Source: Streptomyces otsuchiensis
GTDB lineage: Bacteria > Actinomycetota > Actinomycetes > Streptomycetales > Streptomycetaceae
Assembly: GCF_004305975.1 (NCBI RefSeq)
Contig: NZ_BHZI01000006.1
Location: 1-48,999 of the forward strand
Reading direction: 5' to 3'
Length of the DNA stretch: 48,999 nucleotides
The translations under genes were made by a program, and so were the position numbers. Positions 32,963 to 41,919 of the stretch are shown in pieces; position 1 is the first letter of the stretch; every line of letters starts with the position of its first letter. The notes beneath the pieces are model-generated. The model was not told the origin of the DNA and ran no database searches. It saw nothing but the letters and a program-made list of their open reading frames with translations.

Positions 32963-33643
32963 TCAACCGTGACGCGGTCGCACCAGCCCCGACTCGTACG
33001 CCGTCATCACCAGCTGCGCCCGGTCGCGGGCGGCGAGCTTGGCCAGCAGCCGGTTGATGTGGGTCTTGACCGTCAGCGGACTGACCGTCAGCCGGTGCGC
33101 GATCTCGTCGTTGGACAGCCCTCGCGCCACCTCCAGCAGCACCTCCCGCTCCCGGGCGGTCAGCGTGTGCAGCCCCTCCGGCTCGGCGACACCGCCGACG
33201 CCGGTGTCCGCCGCGAGGAAGCGGCCGATCAGCCCCCGCGTGGCGGCCGGCGAGAGCAGCGCGTCCCCGGCCACCACGACCCGGATCGCCGCCAGCAGCT
33301 CCTCCGGGCCGGCCCCCTTGCCCAGGAAGCCGCAGGCCCCGGCGCGCAGCGCGTCCACCACGTAGTCGTCCTGCTCGAAGGTGGTGAGGATGACGACGCG
33401 CACCCCGGAGAGCGCCGGATCGGCGCTGATCTCACGGGTGGCGGTCAGCCCGTCCATGCCCGGCATCCGGATGTCCATCAGCACCACGTCCGCACGCTCC
33501 TCCCGGAGCGCGCGCAGCGCCTGCACGCCGTCGGCGGCCTCCCCGACCACGCTCATGTCGGGCTCGGAGTCCACCAGCACCCGGAACGCGCTGCGCAGCA
33601 GCGCCTGGTCGTCGACCAGCAGCACCCGGATCGTCACAGGCAT
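32963..33643 (-). CDS. NarL/LuxR-family response regulator
   Basis: 226-aa two-component regulator. The receiver domain has acidic Asp11/Asp12 (LLVDDQ), phosphoacceptor Asp57 (VLMDIRMPGMDG), Thr in LTTFEQDDYV and Lys109 (FLGKGAG). The C-terminal LuxR helix-turn-helix is LTAREREVLLEVARGLSNDEIA followed by VSPLTVKTHINRLLAKL. All hallmark residues are intact. The start (ATG 33643) overlaps the end of the sensor kinase gene by 10 nt, giving a cognate pair. Target genes are unknown; the adjacent pspA locus is an obvious candidate by position only. Confidence 0.95.
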   Translation of the reverse strand: MPVTIRVLLVDDQALLRSAFRVLVDSEPDMSVVGEAADGVQALRALREERADVVLMDIRMPGMDGLTATREISADPALSGVRVVILTTFEQDDYVVDALRAGACGFLGKGAGPEELLAAIRVVVAGDALLSPAATRGLIGRFLAADTGVGGVAEPEGLHTLTAREREVLLEVARGLSNDEIAHRLTVSPLTVKTHINRLLAKLAARDRAQLVMTAYESGLVRPRHG

Positions 33644-35079
33644 ATCCCCCGCAGTCGCCGGGCGGGGCCGGCCGCCCCACCACGGGAGGTGCCGGGCCCA
33701 CCGGCCGACGGGCGGCCCGTCCGGCAGACCGGCAGGCTGACGCGGACCAGGAACCCGCCGTCGGGGGCGGGCCCGGCGGCGAACGCGCCCCCGAGGGCCT
33801 CGGCACGCTCGCGCATCCCGGTCAGGCCGTGACCGCCGCCGCTCACCGCCGCCCCCGAGGGTGCGGCGCCGTCGTCGTGCACGGTGATCTCCAGCGCACC
33901 GGAGGTCCGCCCACCCGTGCGGACGAGCCGGACGGACGCGGACGGGCTGGGCCCGGCGTGCTTGTGCACATTGGTCAGTGCCTCCTGGACGACGCGGTAG
34001 GCGGCGAGGTCGACGGCGGCGGGCAGCGGTTCGCCGGCGGCCGGCGCCTCGACGGTGACGCTCATCCCGGCGCGGCCGAACCCCTCGACCAGATCGTCCA
34101 GCCGTGCCAGCCCGGACGTCGGCTCCGTCGGCGCCACCGGGTCGTCCCGCTGCCGCAGCAGGCCGACGGTCGTCTGGAGTTCCTCCAGCGCCTGGCGGCC
34201 CGCGTCCCGGACGTGGGCCAGCGCCTCCTTCGCCTGGTCGGGGCGGCTGTGCATCACATGGGAGGCCACGCCTGCCTGGACGTTGACCATGGCGATGTGG
34301 TGGGCGACCACGTCGTGCAGCTCCCGTGCGATCCGCAGCCGCTCCTCCGCCACCCGGCGGCGTGCCTCCTCCTCCCGGGTCTCCTCGGCCCGTTCGGCGC
34401 GCTCCCGGATGGCGTCGACCATGGCGCGCCGTCCCCGCACCGCCTCACCCGCGGCGGCGGCCAGGGCGAACCAGGCGAAGACGCCGACGTTCTCGGCGAC
34501 ATGCCAGGGCTGCGGCCCGAACACCATCGTCATGGCGGTGACCACCGTCGTGACCAGCAGCCCCAGCCGCCAGGTGGTCGACCTCCCCGTGTGGTTGGCG
34601 ACCGTGAACAGCGCGACCACCGCCGCCGCATACACGGCCGGACCGCGCTCGGCGGGCTCCAGCAGCGCGGCGCCGGCAAGCAGGTCGGCCACCACCCCCA
34701 GGGTGGTGACGGTGAGCACGAGCACCGGGCGCCGCCGCCGGAACACCAGCGCCCCGGCGGCGAGCACCGCCAGCACAGCCGTGTGCGGGGGCAGTTCGCG
34801 GTAGCCGAGGCCGGTTCCGTGATTCGGGTAGTGGGCGACGGTGACCGAGCTGAGCACGATCACCACCAGCACCGCCGCCGCGAGAACCGCGTCCACGGCC
34901 AGCGGATGGCCGGCCACCCACCGCAGCAGCCGCAGCGGCACCGAGGGGCCTTCGTCGGGCGCCGGTGGGGTGGTCGCGCCGGGTTCGGCGTCGCGCTGGG
35001 GAGCCATGGCCTCGGGCACGGCCTCGGGCACGGCCTCGGCGGCGGGGCCGCTCAGGGCGGCGGGCGGGGGGCTGGTCAC
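33634..35079 (-). CDS. sensor histidine kinase, NarL-partner (HisKA_3) type
   Basis: 481-aa membrane kinase. After a disordered Pro/Ala/Glu N-terminus come five or six helices (about residues 55-225), then a linker coiled coil (RAERAEETREEEARRR), the HisKA_3 box with phospho-His255 in ELHDVVAHHIAMV, an N box EALTNVHKHA, and a C-terminal G box GGGHGLTGMRERAEALGG. The ATPase is compact, as in this family. The GTG at 35079 is preferred to the frame start at 35151: TACCCT ends 7 nt upstream, consistent with a leaderless mRNA. It forms a pair with the overlapping response regulator. Confidence 0.92.
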   Translation of the reverse strand: MTSPPPAALSGPAAEAVPEAVPEAMAPQRDAEPGATTPPAPDEGPSVPLRLLRWVAGHPLAVDAVLAAAVLVVIVLSSVTVAHYPNHGTGLGYRELPPHTAVLAVLAAGALVFRRRRPVLVLTVTTLGVVADLLAGAALLEPAERGPAVYAAAVVALFTVANHTGRSTTWRLGLLVTTVVTAMTMVFGPQPWHVAENVGVFAWFALAAAAGEAVRGRRAMVDAIRERAERAEETREEEARRRVAEERLRIARELHDVVAHHIAMVNVQAGVASHVMHSRPDQAKEALAHVRDAGRQALEELQTTVGLLRQRDDPVAPTEPTSGLARLDDLVEGFGRAGMSVTVEAPAAGEPLPAAVDLAAYRVVQEALTNVHKHAGPSPSASVRLVRTGGRTSGALEITVHDDGAAPSGAAVSGGGHGLTGMRERAEALGGAFAAGPAPDGGFLVRVSLPVCRTGRPSAGGPGTSRGGAAGPARRLRGICL

Positions 35080-35130
35080 TCTGGCAAGGGTAAGCGGCGG
35101 CGGGCGACATGGACATCGCGCGGGCGAACG

Positions 35131-35173
35131 CGCCGACGCCCCGGCCCTCACGGGGAGGAACGGGGCGTCGGCG
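35131..35173 (-). terminator. pspA-PspAA terminator
   Basis: Perfect 13-bp arms (35131-35143, 35161-35173) with a 17-nt loop, 69 bp past the PspAA stop and upstream of the kinase start. Confidence 0.6.
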
Positions 35174-35241
35174 TGTTCACGCGAACCGCGGGTCGTGCAC
35201 CGGGCGCCGGCCGCGGGGCCGGGCCGGGAGCGGCCCGACGG

Positions 35242-35538
35242 TCAGGACCTGGCCGGAGGTTCGTCCGGGATGAGGCCATCGTCCGACAGCATCGCGCGCA
35301 CCTGCTCGATCGTCGCGTCGGGCGCCGGAAGGATCAGCTCCGACGGTTCGAGCGCGTCGTCCGGCAGCGGCGCACCCATGGTGCGGACCGCGTCGAGCAG
35401 GGCGGCGAGCGTCCGGCGGAAGCCCTCCTTGTCGTCCTGCTCGACCTCTGCCATGAGCTCGTCGTCGAGCTCGTTCAGCTTGGGGAAGTGGCTGTCGTCC
35501 AGCCGGACCTGCCCCTCCCCCATGATCCGTACGATCAC
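35242..35538 (-). CDS. PspA-associated protein PspAA
   Basis: 98-aa acidic protein of the PspAA family, which accompanies PspA in Actinobacteria. Features: MIVRIMGEGQVRLDD at the start, DDELMAEVEQDDKEGFRRTLAALLDAVR in the middle, and a DDGLIPDE tail. It is soluble, with no membrane segment. Start is GTG at 35538 with AAGGAG 9 nt upstream. It follows pspA by 35 bp on the same strand, so co-expression is expected. It probably modulates PspA assembly or links it to membrane-stress signalling; the mechanism is not visible. Confidence 0.9.
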   Translation of the reverse strand: MIVRIMGEGQVRLDDSHFPKLNELDDELMAEVEQDDKEGFRRTLAALLDAVRTMGAPLPDDALEPSELILPAPDATIEQVRAMLSDDGLIPDEPPARS

Positions 35539-35573
35539 TCCGTACTCCTTGTAAGAACCGTGTCGGGCAGGTG

Positions 35574-36365
35574 TTACTGCTTGTCGAACTTGGGGGTGTC
35601 CTGCCGCTGCTGGTCCTGCGCGCCCCCGTTGTCGCCGCTCTCCAGTGCCTGCGGGCTGCTGCCGCCGGCGAGTTCGGCCTTCATCCGCTCCAGCTCCAGG
35701 TCGACGTCGGAGCCGCTGGAGATGCGGTCCAGCTCGGCCGTGAGGTCGTCCTTGGAGGTGCCGGTCGGGTCGTCCAGGGCACCGGACGCCAGCAGCTCGT
35801 CGATGGCGCCGGACCGCGCCTGGAGCTCCTGCGTCTTGTCCTCGGCGCGCTGGATCGCCATGCCGACGTCGCCCATCTCCTCGGAGATGCCCGAGAAGGC
35901 CTCACCGATGCGGGTCTGCGCCTGCGCGGCGGTGTAGGTGGCCTTGATGGTCTCCTTCTTGGTACGGAAGGCGTCCACCTTGGCCTGCAGCCGCTGGGCG
36001 GCGAGGGTGAGCTTGTCCTCCTCGGCCTGTAGCGTCTGGTGCTGCGCCTCCAGGTCGGAGACCTGCTGCTGCAGCCCCGAGCGGCGGGTCAGTGCCTCCC
36101 GGGCCAGATCCTCCCGGCCGAGCGCCAGGGCCTTCTTGCCCTGGTCGCCGAGCTTGTCGGACTGGCCGCGCAGCTGGTTCAGCTGCAGCTCCAGCCGCTT
36201 GCGGGACGTGGCCACGTCGGCCACCCCGCGTCGTACCTTCTGCAGCAGTTCCAGCTGCTTCTGGTACGAGTAGTCGAGCGTCTCGCGCGGGTCCTCGGCC
36301 CGGTCCAGGGCCTTGTTGGCCTTCGCGCGGAAGATCATCCCCATCCGCTTCATGACACCGCTCAT
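35574..36365 (-). CDS. pspA: PspA/IM30 family membrane-stress protein
   Basis: 263-aa ESCRT-III-like protein that coats damaged or leaky inner membrane. It begins MSGVMKRMGMIFRAKANK with an amphipathic first helix, then a long coiled coil (about residues 25-190, including SYQKQLELLQKVRRGVADV), then a Ser/Gly-rich tail ending DTPKFDKQ. No transmembrane segment. In Streptomyces PspA is linked to envelope-stress tolerance. A TAGGCT -10 box lies at 36419-36424. Neighbours are PspAA and a NarL-type two-component pair, a sensible stress module. Confidence 0.95.
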   Translation of the reverse strand: MSGVMKRMGMIFRAKANKALDRAEDPRETLDYSYQKQLELLQKVRRGVADVATSRKRLELQLNQLRGQSDKLGDQGKKALALGREDLAREALTRRSGLQQQVSDLEAQHQTLQAEEDKLTLAAQRLQAKVDAFRTKKETIKATYTAAQAQTRIGEAFSGISEEMGDVGMAIQRAEDKTQELQARSGAIDELLASGALDDPTGTSKDDLTAELDRISSGSDVDLELERMKAELAGGSSPQALESGDNGGAQDQQRQDTPKFDKQ

Positions 36366-36699
36366 GGGCCTCGCGCGCCCCCTTCAGACAGCTCCGGATA
36401 ATTCGCCAGGTGACCTCTAGCCTACGGGTCCCACCTCTATTAGCGCACCACCCGGCCATGATCACCCTCATCCGCAAGGACGATGACCGGCGGCGCCCGT
36501 AACGCTCAGGGACTAGGGACACGGCGAGCGGACGAACGGTTCCCGGCTTCCTGACGCTGCCTCACCGTCGCGCGAGCGGGCACACAGCGTCACCGAACCG
36601 GTCACCCGGGGTGCACGCCAGATATCGGATCGGGCACAGCCGGGCACCCCGGCGCTCCGGGGGCTTAGCCGCGAGGCCGGGAACGCTTAGGCTGGGGGT
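36366..36699. promoter_or_regulatory. divergent region between pspA and DUF3043 gene
   Basis: 334 bp without a gene. Minus strand: TAGGCT at 36419-36424, about 55 bp before the pspA ATG. Plus strand: TAGGCT at 36688-36693, exactly 6 nt before the GTG of the DUF3043 gene. The middle shows nothing I can assign. Confidence 0.5.
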
Positions 36700-37296
36700 G
36701 TGTTCCGAAGCCGTTCGAATGAGACCAAAGACGCGCCGGCCACCGAGACCGCCGAGGTCGAGGGCCCGCCCGTGCGTGACCCGCAGGCCCCGAAGGGCCG
36801 GCCCACGCCGAAGCGGAGCGAGGCCGAGGCACTGCGCCGCGCCACCGCGAAGCCGCCGGCCAACCGCAAGGAGGCCGCCAAGCGCGCCCGGGAGGCCCGG
36901 AAGGCCGCGCTGGCCAAGCAGCGCGAGGCGCTGGTGACCGGTGACGAGAAGTACCTGCCGGTCCGCGACCGGGGCCCGGTGCGCCGCTACACGCGTGACT
37001 TCGTGGACGCCAAGTGGCATGTGGCGGAGTACTTCCTGCCCATCGCCGTCCTCATCCTGGTGATGAGCATGATCCCCTCGCAGCAGGCCGTCGCCCTGCT
37101 GATGTGGATGGGCGTCATCCTCATGATCGTCTTCGACTCGGTCGTGACCGGTGTCCGGCTGAAGAAGCAGCTGCGCGAGCGCTTCCCCGACGAGGGCCGC
37201 CGGGGCGCGGTCGCCTACGCCCTGATGCGGACCCTCCAGATGCGCCGGATGCGGCTGCCGAAGCCGCAGATCAAGCGCGGCGAGGCGCCCCGCTGA
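36700..37296 (+). CDS. DUF3043 membrane protein
   Basis: 198-aa conserved actinobacterial protein of unknown function. A highly charged N-terminal half (Lys/Arg/Glu/Pro-rich, including PPANRKEAAKRAREARKAAL) is followed by the family core RDFVDAKWHVAEYF and two membrane helices (about residues 109-127 and 131-150), then a basic C-terminus (LQMRRMRLPKPQIKRGE). The GTG start lacks a ribosome site and directly follows TAGGCT at leaderless spacing. In M. tuberculosis I recall a homologue (Rv2206) just before cobT, the same order as here. Confidence 0.92.
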   Translation: MFRSRSNETKDAPATETAEVEGPPVRDPQAPKGRPTPKRSEAEALRRATAKPPANRKEAAKRAREARKAALAKQREALVTGDEKYLPVRDRGPVRRYTRDFVDAKWHVAEYFLPIAVLILVMSMIPSQQAVALLMWMGVILMIVFDSVVTGVRLKKQLRERFPDEGRRGAVAYALMRTLQMRRMRLPKPQIKRGEAPR

Positions 37297-37346
37297 GACG
37301 ACGCCGGGCGGGCCGGGCACGGTCCGCCGCGGCGTGCGTCCAGTGG

Positions 37347-37363
37347 CTCCGGCGCTGCCGGAG
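37347..37363 (+). terminator. short hairpin after DUF3043 gene
   Basis: CTCCGGC (37347-37353) and GCCGGAG (37357-37363) with a 3-nt loop, 50 bp past the stop. Confidence 0.35.
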
Positions 37364-37436
37364 GCAGGCGCACCGTCACCCGTTGGGCCCGCCGTCAATC
37401 CCGTGACCGCCGAAGTCCCCGGGCGACAATCAGCCC

Positions 37437-38477
37437 ATGACCGGCTCCCGCAGGAACACTCTCGCAACCTGTGCCGCCGCGCTCTGCGCGGCGGCACTGC
37501 TGTCGGCCTGCTCCGGTGGAGGGGGTAACCGCGACGGCGGCATCGCGGACGCCGGCCCCGCGGGCTCGGCGGCGTCGCTGGACGAGACCTTCCAGCAGGT
37601 GGTCGGCGACGTCCTGCCGTCGGTCGTCCAGATCACGACCGGGCAGGGTCTGGGCTCGGGGGTCGTCTACGACTCCGACGGCCACATCGTCACCAACGCC
37701 CATGTCCTCGGCGACTCGGACCGCTTCGAGGTGCTGCTGGCGAACAACCGCAAGCCGCTCGCCGCCCGGCTGGTCGCCGACTACCCGCCGCAGGACCTCG
37801 CCGTCATCCGGCTGGAGGACGCGCCCGACGACCTCAACCCGGCGACGTTCGGGAAGTCCTCGGACGTCGAGGTCGGTCAGATGGTGCTGGCCATGGGCAA
37901 CCCGCTCGGTCTCGACTCCTCGGTCACCCAGGGCATCGTCTCGGCCGTGGGCCGTTCGCTCAGCGAGGGCGAGGGCGGGGCCACCCTCAGCAATCTGGTG
38001 CAGACCTCCGCCCCGATCAACCCCGGCAACAGCGGGGGCGCGCTGGTGAACCTGGGCGGCGAGGTGATCGGCATCCCCACCATCGGCGCGATGGAACCGG
38101 ACGGCGGCGGGCAGGCGGCGGGCATCGGCTTCGCCATCCCGGCCGCGACCGTCACCGATCTCGCCGATCAGATGATCGAGAACGGCAAGGTGACCGACTC
38201 CGGGCGGGCGGCGCTGGGCGTCACCGTCCGCACCGTCCTCGGCGAGGGATTCCGCCCGGCGGGCGCGGCCGTGGTGGACGTGGCGGACGACGGCCCGGCC
38301 GCCGACGCCGGGCTGCGGGCCGGGGACGTGATCATCGCCGTCGCGGACGAGCAGGTGACCGACGTGGTCTCACTCGCCGAGGCGCTCGCCTCGCAGCAGC
38401 CGGGGGACAGCGTCGAGGTCACCTGGGAGCGCGACGACAGCGAGGAGTCGGCCAAGGTGAAGCTCGACGAGGTCTGA
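37437..38477 (+). CDS. HtrA/DegP-like lipoprotein serine protease with PDZ domain
   Basis: 346-aa exported protease. Lipobox LLSAC ends at Cys25; the trypsin-like domain follows a short linker, with catalytic triad His89 (VTNAHVLG), Asp120 (PPQDLAVIRL) and Ser199 (INPGNSGGAL). A single PDZ domain spans about residues 245-335 (GLRAGDVIIAVADEQV). It likely degrades misfolded proteins at the outer face of the membrane; lipidation would keep it there. There is no Shine-Dalgarno sequence; GACAAT ends 6 nt before the ATG. Placed near pspA and the two-component pair, it fits an envelope-quality-control cluster, though co-regulation is not shown. Confidence 0.93.
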   Translation: MTGSRRNTLATCAAALCAAALLSACSGGGGNRDGGIADAGPAGSAASLDETFQQVVGDVLPSVVQITTGQGLGSGVVYDSDGHIVTNAHVLGDSDRFEVLLANNRKPLAARLVADYPPQDLAVIRLEDAPDDLNPATFGKSSDVEVGQMVLAMGNPLGLDSSVTQGIVSAVGRSLSEGEGGATLSNLVQTSAPINPGNSGGALVNLGGEVIGIPTIGAMEPDGGGQAAGIGFAIPAATVTDLADQMIENGKVTDSGRAALGVTVRTVLGEGFRPAGAAVVDVADDGPAADAGLRAGDVIIAVADEQVTDVVSLAEALASQQPGDSVEVTWERDDSEESAKVKLDEV

Positions 38478-38607
38478 CGGCCCCGGGCGGGCCCGGCGCG
38501 CTCTCCCCGCCTCGCGCGCCCGCTCGAAGACCTGAGCGCGTCTCAGAGCGCGTCGGCGCGGTTACGTCCTTCGCACCGCTGTATGCGCGTCGTGCGAGCA
38601 TGACCGG

Positions 38608-39171
38608 ATGTCATCCCCTACCCCACGAAGACGCCCGGACCTGGCCTGGTGCGGCTACGCGGCCTTCGTCCTCGGACTGCTCCACGCCGCGGCGAGCCTC
38701 TACTGGGGGCTGGGCGGCACAGCCGCGCTCCACACCATCGGAGGCGAACTGGAGAGACTGGCCCGGGAGCGTGACCCGGCCCTGCTCACCGTCGTCTGGA
38801 TCACCGCCGCGCTCAAGCTGTTCGCCGCGTTGCTCGGCCTCGCCGTGGTGCGCCACTGGGGCCGCCGTCTCCCCCGCCGCGCGCTGCTCGTCCCGGCGTG
38901 GGCCGCCGGCTCCGTCCTCACGGTCTACGGGGGAGCCCTGGTCCTCGGGCAGGCGATGGTGAAAGCCGGACTGATCGATGCCTCGCCCGATATGGACTGG
39001 ACGGCCTTCCACTGGCACCTCTACCTGTGGGATCCCTGGTTCCTGCTGTGGGGGCTCTTGCTGTCCGCCGCGACGTACCGCTTCTCCCGCGACTCCCACG
39101 ACTCCCACGGCGCCGACGGCGGGCACGCGGAGACAGGGCACAGTGGGCGGCGGGAGAAGCCGGGGAGCTGA
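38608..39171 (+). CDS. DUF3995 membrane protein
   Basis: 187-aa protein of unknown function with four hydrophobic helices (about residues 13-36, 61-83, 91-113 and 136-154) and the family-like segment HAAASLYWGLGGTAALHTIG. The C-terminal tail is His/Asp/Gly-rich (DSHDSHGADGGHAETGHS), possibly metal-binding. It ends 44 bp before the UvrA-like gene, suggesting joint transcription. The ATG at 38608 has no clear ribosome site. Compared with the core genes around it, this pair looks like an accessory insertion (inference from gene content). Confidence 0.78.
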   Translation: MSSPTPRRRPDLAWCGYAAFVLGLLHAAASLYWGLGGTAALHTIGGELERLARERDPALLTVVWITAALKLFAALLGLAVVRHWGRRLPRRALLVPAWAAGSVLTVYGGALVLGQAMVKAGLIDASPDMDWTAFHWHLYLWDPWFLLWGLLLSAATYRFSRDSHDSHGADGGHAETGHSGRREKPGS

Positions 39172-39215
39172 CACGGCCCCGGGCTGCGGAGAGACAAGAA
39201 GTGGGGAGACCGACC

Positions 39216-41564
39216 ATGCGCCAGAGCGGGCAGCACATCGTGGTGACGGGTGCGCGGGCCAACAACCTGAAGGGGGTGGATCTACGCGTCCCGGTCGGCG
39301 TCCTGACCGTGGTGACCGGTGTATCCGGGTCCGGCAAGTCCTCGATCGTCTTCGGCACCATCGGTGTGGAGTCGCAGCGGCAGCTCAACGAGGTGTTCCC
39401 GGCGTTCATCCGTAACAGGCTGCCCCGCTACGAGCGCCCCGAGTTCGAGCTGATCGAGAACCTCGCGCCTGCCATCGTCGTGGACCAGAAGGCGGTGGGC
39501 GGCGGGACCCGCTCCACGGTGGGAACCATGACCGAGATCAACCCGGTGCTGCGGGTGCTGTTCTCACGGTACGGAGAGCCGAGCGCCGGACCGTCCAACG
39601 TCTACTCCTTCAACGACCCGCAGGGCATGTGCCCGCGCTGTGACGGCATCGGGGCCACGCTCCAACTGGACGTCGGCATGATGCTGGACCTCGATCGCTC
39701 CCTCAACGAGGGAGCGATCCTGCACGGCAACTTCGCCGTCGGCACCAACTACTGGAAGCGGTACGCGCAGATCAGCCGGTACGAGAAGGGCCGGGCCAGG
39801 GACGCGGACCTGGAGCCGGTCTTCGACCCGGACAAGCCGCTGCGCGACTACACCCGGCAGGAGATGGACCTGCTGCTGTACGGGGAGGGATTCCGGACGA
39901 TCCGCCCCGACGATCTCGGCAACGTGGCCGTCAACGACTACGAGGGAATCGTCCCTCGCTTCACCCGGCGGTTCGTCAAGCCCGGGCTGGAGGCGCTGAA
40001 GGGAGCGGAGCGCAGGGCGACCGAACGGGTCGTCACCGAGCGGACGTGCCCCGCGTGCCGGGGAACCCGGCTGAACCGGGCGGCCCTGGAGTCGAGCATC
40101 GACGGCCGCGACATCGCCGACTACTGCGCGATGGAGATCGGAGACCTCGTCACCGAGCTGGAGCGGGTGGCCGACCGGTGGCCCGGTCCGGTGGTGCCCA
40201 CCGCGCTCGCCTCACTGCGCCGCATCGTCTCGGTGGGACTGGGCTACCTCACCCTCGACCGGCCCACCCGCACGCTCTCCGGCGGCGAGGGGCAGCGCCT
40301 GAAGACCGTGCGCCACCTGGGGTCGGCGCTGACCGGGATGACGTACATCTTCGACGAGCCGAGTGTCGGCCTTCACCCCCACGACGTGGACCGGCTGAAC
40401 AGGCTGCTGCTCGACCTGCGGGACAAGGGCAACACGGTCCTGATCGTCGAGCACAGCCGGGACGTCATCGCCATCGCCGACCATGTGATCGACATGGGCC
40501 CGGGCGCCGGCGCCGCGGGCGGCGAGATCGTGTTCACCGGCACGGTGGAGCAGCTCGCCGAGAGCGGGACGCTCACCGGCCGCCACTTCCGCGCGCGGCC
40601 CGATCTGAAGCCGCGCCCGCGCACGCCCACCGGCCGGCTCCCGGTGCGCGGGGCGGACCTGCACAACCTCCGGGACCTCTCCGTCGACTTCCCCACCGGG
40701 GTGCTGACCGTGGTCACCGGTGTGGCCGGATCGGGCAAGTCGACCTTGGTCTCGAGGGTCTTCACCGCGCGGCATCCGGACGCGATCGTGCTCGACCAGT
40801 CGGCACTGGCCGCCAACCCGCGTGCGACACCGGCCACCTACACCGGGATCTGGGACACGGTGCGGAAGCTGTTCGCGAAGGCGCACGACGTGGACCCGAG
40901 CCTGTTCAGCTTCAACGCCAAGGGCGCCTGCCCGGAATGCCGGGGGCGCGGCATCATCACCACCGACCTGGCGTTCATGGACCCGGTCACCACCGTCTGC
41001 GAGGTGTGCCGGGGCCGTCGCTACCGGCAGGAGGCGCTCGCGTACCGGGTGAACGGGCGCGACATCGCGGAGGTCCTGGACCTCACCGTGACGGAGGCCC
41101 GTGACTACTTCGACGACCCCTCCGTGATGCGGCGACTCGGCCCACTGCGTGAGGTCGGGCTTGGCTACCTCACGCTGGGACACCCGCTCTCCAAGCTGTC
41201 GGGTGGCGAGCGGCAGCGCGTCAAACTCGCCGACCGGCTTCACGAGAGGGGCAGCGTCTACGTGTTCGACGAACCGACCACCGGACTGCACATGGCGGAC
41301 ATCGACAACCTGCTGACGCTGCTGGACCGCCTGGTGGACTCGGGCAACACGGTCATCGCCATCGAGCACGACCTGGACGTCGTCAAACACGCCGACTGGG
41401 TCATCGACATCGGGCCGGGCGCGGGCGAGCAAGGCGGACAGGTCGTCTTCACCGGGACCCCCGCCGAGATGGCCGAGCGCTCCGACACCGTCACGGCCCG
41501 GTTCCTGCGCTCCGCGCTGCCGGTCGGGCGGACCCCGGAGGGCGGGGTGCCCGCGGATACCTGA
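39216..41564 (+). CDS. short UvrA-like ABC ATPase (drug-resistance/UvrA2 type)
   Basis: 782-aa soluble twin-ATPase protein. First half: Walker A 35-43 (GVSGSGKSS), zinc Cys139/142 and Cys278/281, signature LSGGE 354-358, Walker B YIFDEPSVGLHPHD. Second half: Walker A 502-510 (GVAGSGKST), zinc Cys572/575 and Cys595/598, signature 661-665, Walker B YVFDEPTTGLH. It is about 160-170 residues shorter than housekeeping UvrA (about 950) and close in length to DrrC-like self-resistance proteins (about 765) that help cells tolerate DNA-binding drugs. The ATG at 39216 has GGGGAG upstream; the frame to 38898 overlaps the previous gene and is rejected. Confidence 0.92.
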   Translation: MRQSGQHIVVTGARANNLKGVDLRVPVGVLTVVTGVSGSGKSSIVFGTIGVESQRQLNEVFPAFIRNRLPRYERPEFELIENLAPAIVVDQKAVGGGTRSTVGTMTEINPVLRVLFSRYGEPSAGPSNVYSFNDPQGMCPRCDGIGATLQLDVGMMLDLDRSLNEGAILHGNFAVGTNYWKRYAQISRYEKGRARDADLEPVFDPDKPLRDYTRQEMDLLLYGEGFRTIRPDDLGNVAVNDYEGIVPRFTRRFVKPGLEALKGAERRATERVVTERTCPACRGTRLNRAALESSIDGRDIADYCAMEIGDLVTELERVADRWPGPVVPTALASLRRIVSVGLGYLTLDRPTRTLSGGEGQRLKTVRHLGSALTGMTYIFDEPSVGLHPHDVDRLNRLLLDLRDKGNTVLIVEHSRDVIAIADHVIDMGPGAGAAGGEIVFTGTVEQLAESGTLTGRHFRARPDLKPRPRTPTGRLPVRGADLHNLRDLSVDFPTGVLTVVTGVAGSGKSTLVSRVFTARHPDAIVLDQSALAANPRATPATYTGIWDTVRKLFAKAHDVDPSLFSFNAKGACPECRGRGIITTDLAFMDPVTTVCEVCRGRRYRQEALAYRVNGRDIAEVLDLTVTEARDYFDDPSVMRRLGPLREVGLGYLTLGHPLSKLSGGERQRVKLADRLHERGSVYVFDEPTTGLHMADIDNLLTLLDRLVDSGNTVIAIEHDLDVVKHADWVIDIGPGAGEQGGQVVFTGTPAEMAERSDTVTARFLRSALPVGRTPEGGVPADT

Positions 41565-41574
41565 CCGGTGCCCC

Positions 41575-41621
41575 GCCCGGCTCCGTCCGCCCGCCTGAGC
41601 AGGGCGCGGACGGAGCCGGGC
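41575..41621. terminator. bidirectional terminator
   Basis: Perfect 16-bp arms (41575-41590, 41606-41621) between the convergent UvrA-like gene and the 68-aa protein gene. Confidence 0.75.
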
Positions 41622-41629
41622 GCGGCCGG

Positions 41630-41836
41630 TCAGCCGGCCTCGTGCAGGCTCATCGGCCCGTAGACGGTGTTGCCGTCCTCACGCAGCAGCACCTGGTCGA
41701 CGCCCTCGCCGCGCAGGTCCTGCCAGACCTCGCCGATCCAGGTCTCGGCGTCGCCCTGGGTGCTGAACTCCCCGGGCGGATCGCCGGGCTCGACCGCCGT
41801 GCCGTCCTGCTTCTCGAACCGCCAGTCCCACGCCAT
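41630..41836 (-). CDS. small conserved protein of unknown function
   Basis: 68-aa acidic soluble protein: MAWDWRFEKQDG, GEFSTQGDAETWIGEVWQDL, then DQVLLREDGNTVYGPMSLHEAG. The Trp-rich pattern and compact size suggest a small folded domain, with no motif I can tie to a function. The ATG has GGAGG upstream, and a TAGGCT -10 box lies about 40 bp before the start (41869-41874). It is divergent from the MBL-CobU-like gene. Confidence 0.8.
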   Translation of the reverse strand: MAWDWRFEKQDGTAVEPGDPPGEFSTQGDAETWIGEVWQDLRGEGVDQVLLREDGNTVYGPMSLHEAG

Positions 41837-41919
41837 ATGCCGCCTCCACGAAGATCGCCGGTACCCGGCAGCCTAGCGCTCCGGGTGCGGTCCGCCCGAG
41901 AGAAGGGAACATCGGGTGG

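Noticed and set aside
35902-36522. 206-codon minus-strand frame overlapping pspA
   Set aside because: It is pspA in another frame plus its upstream region; Arg/Gly-rich translation with no domain.
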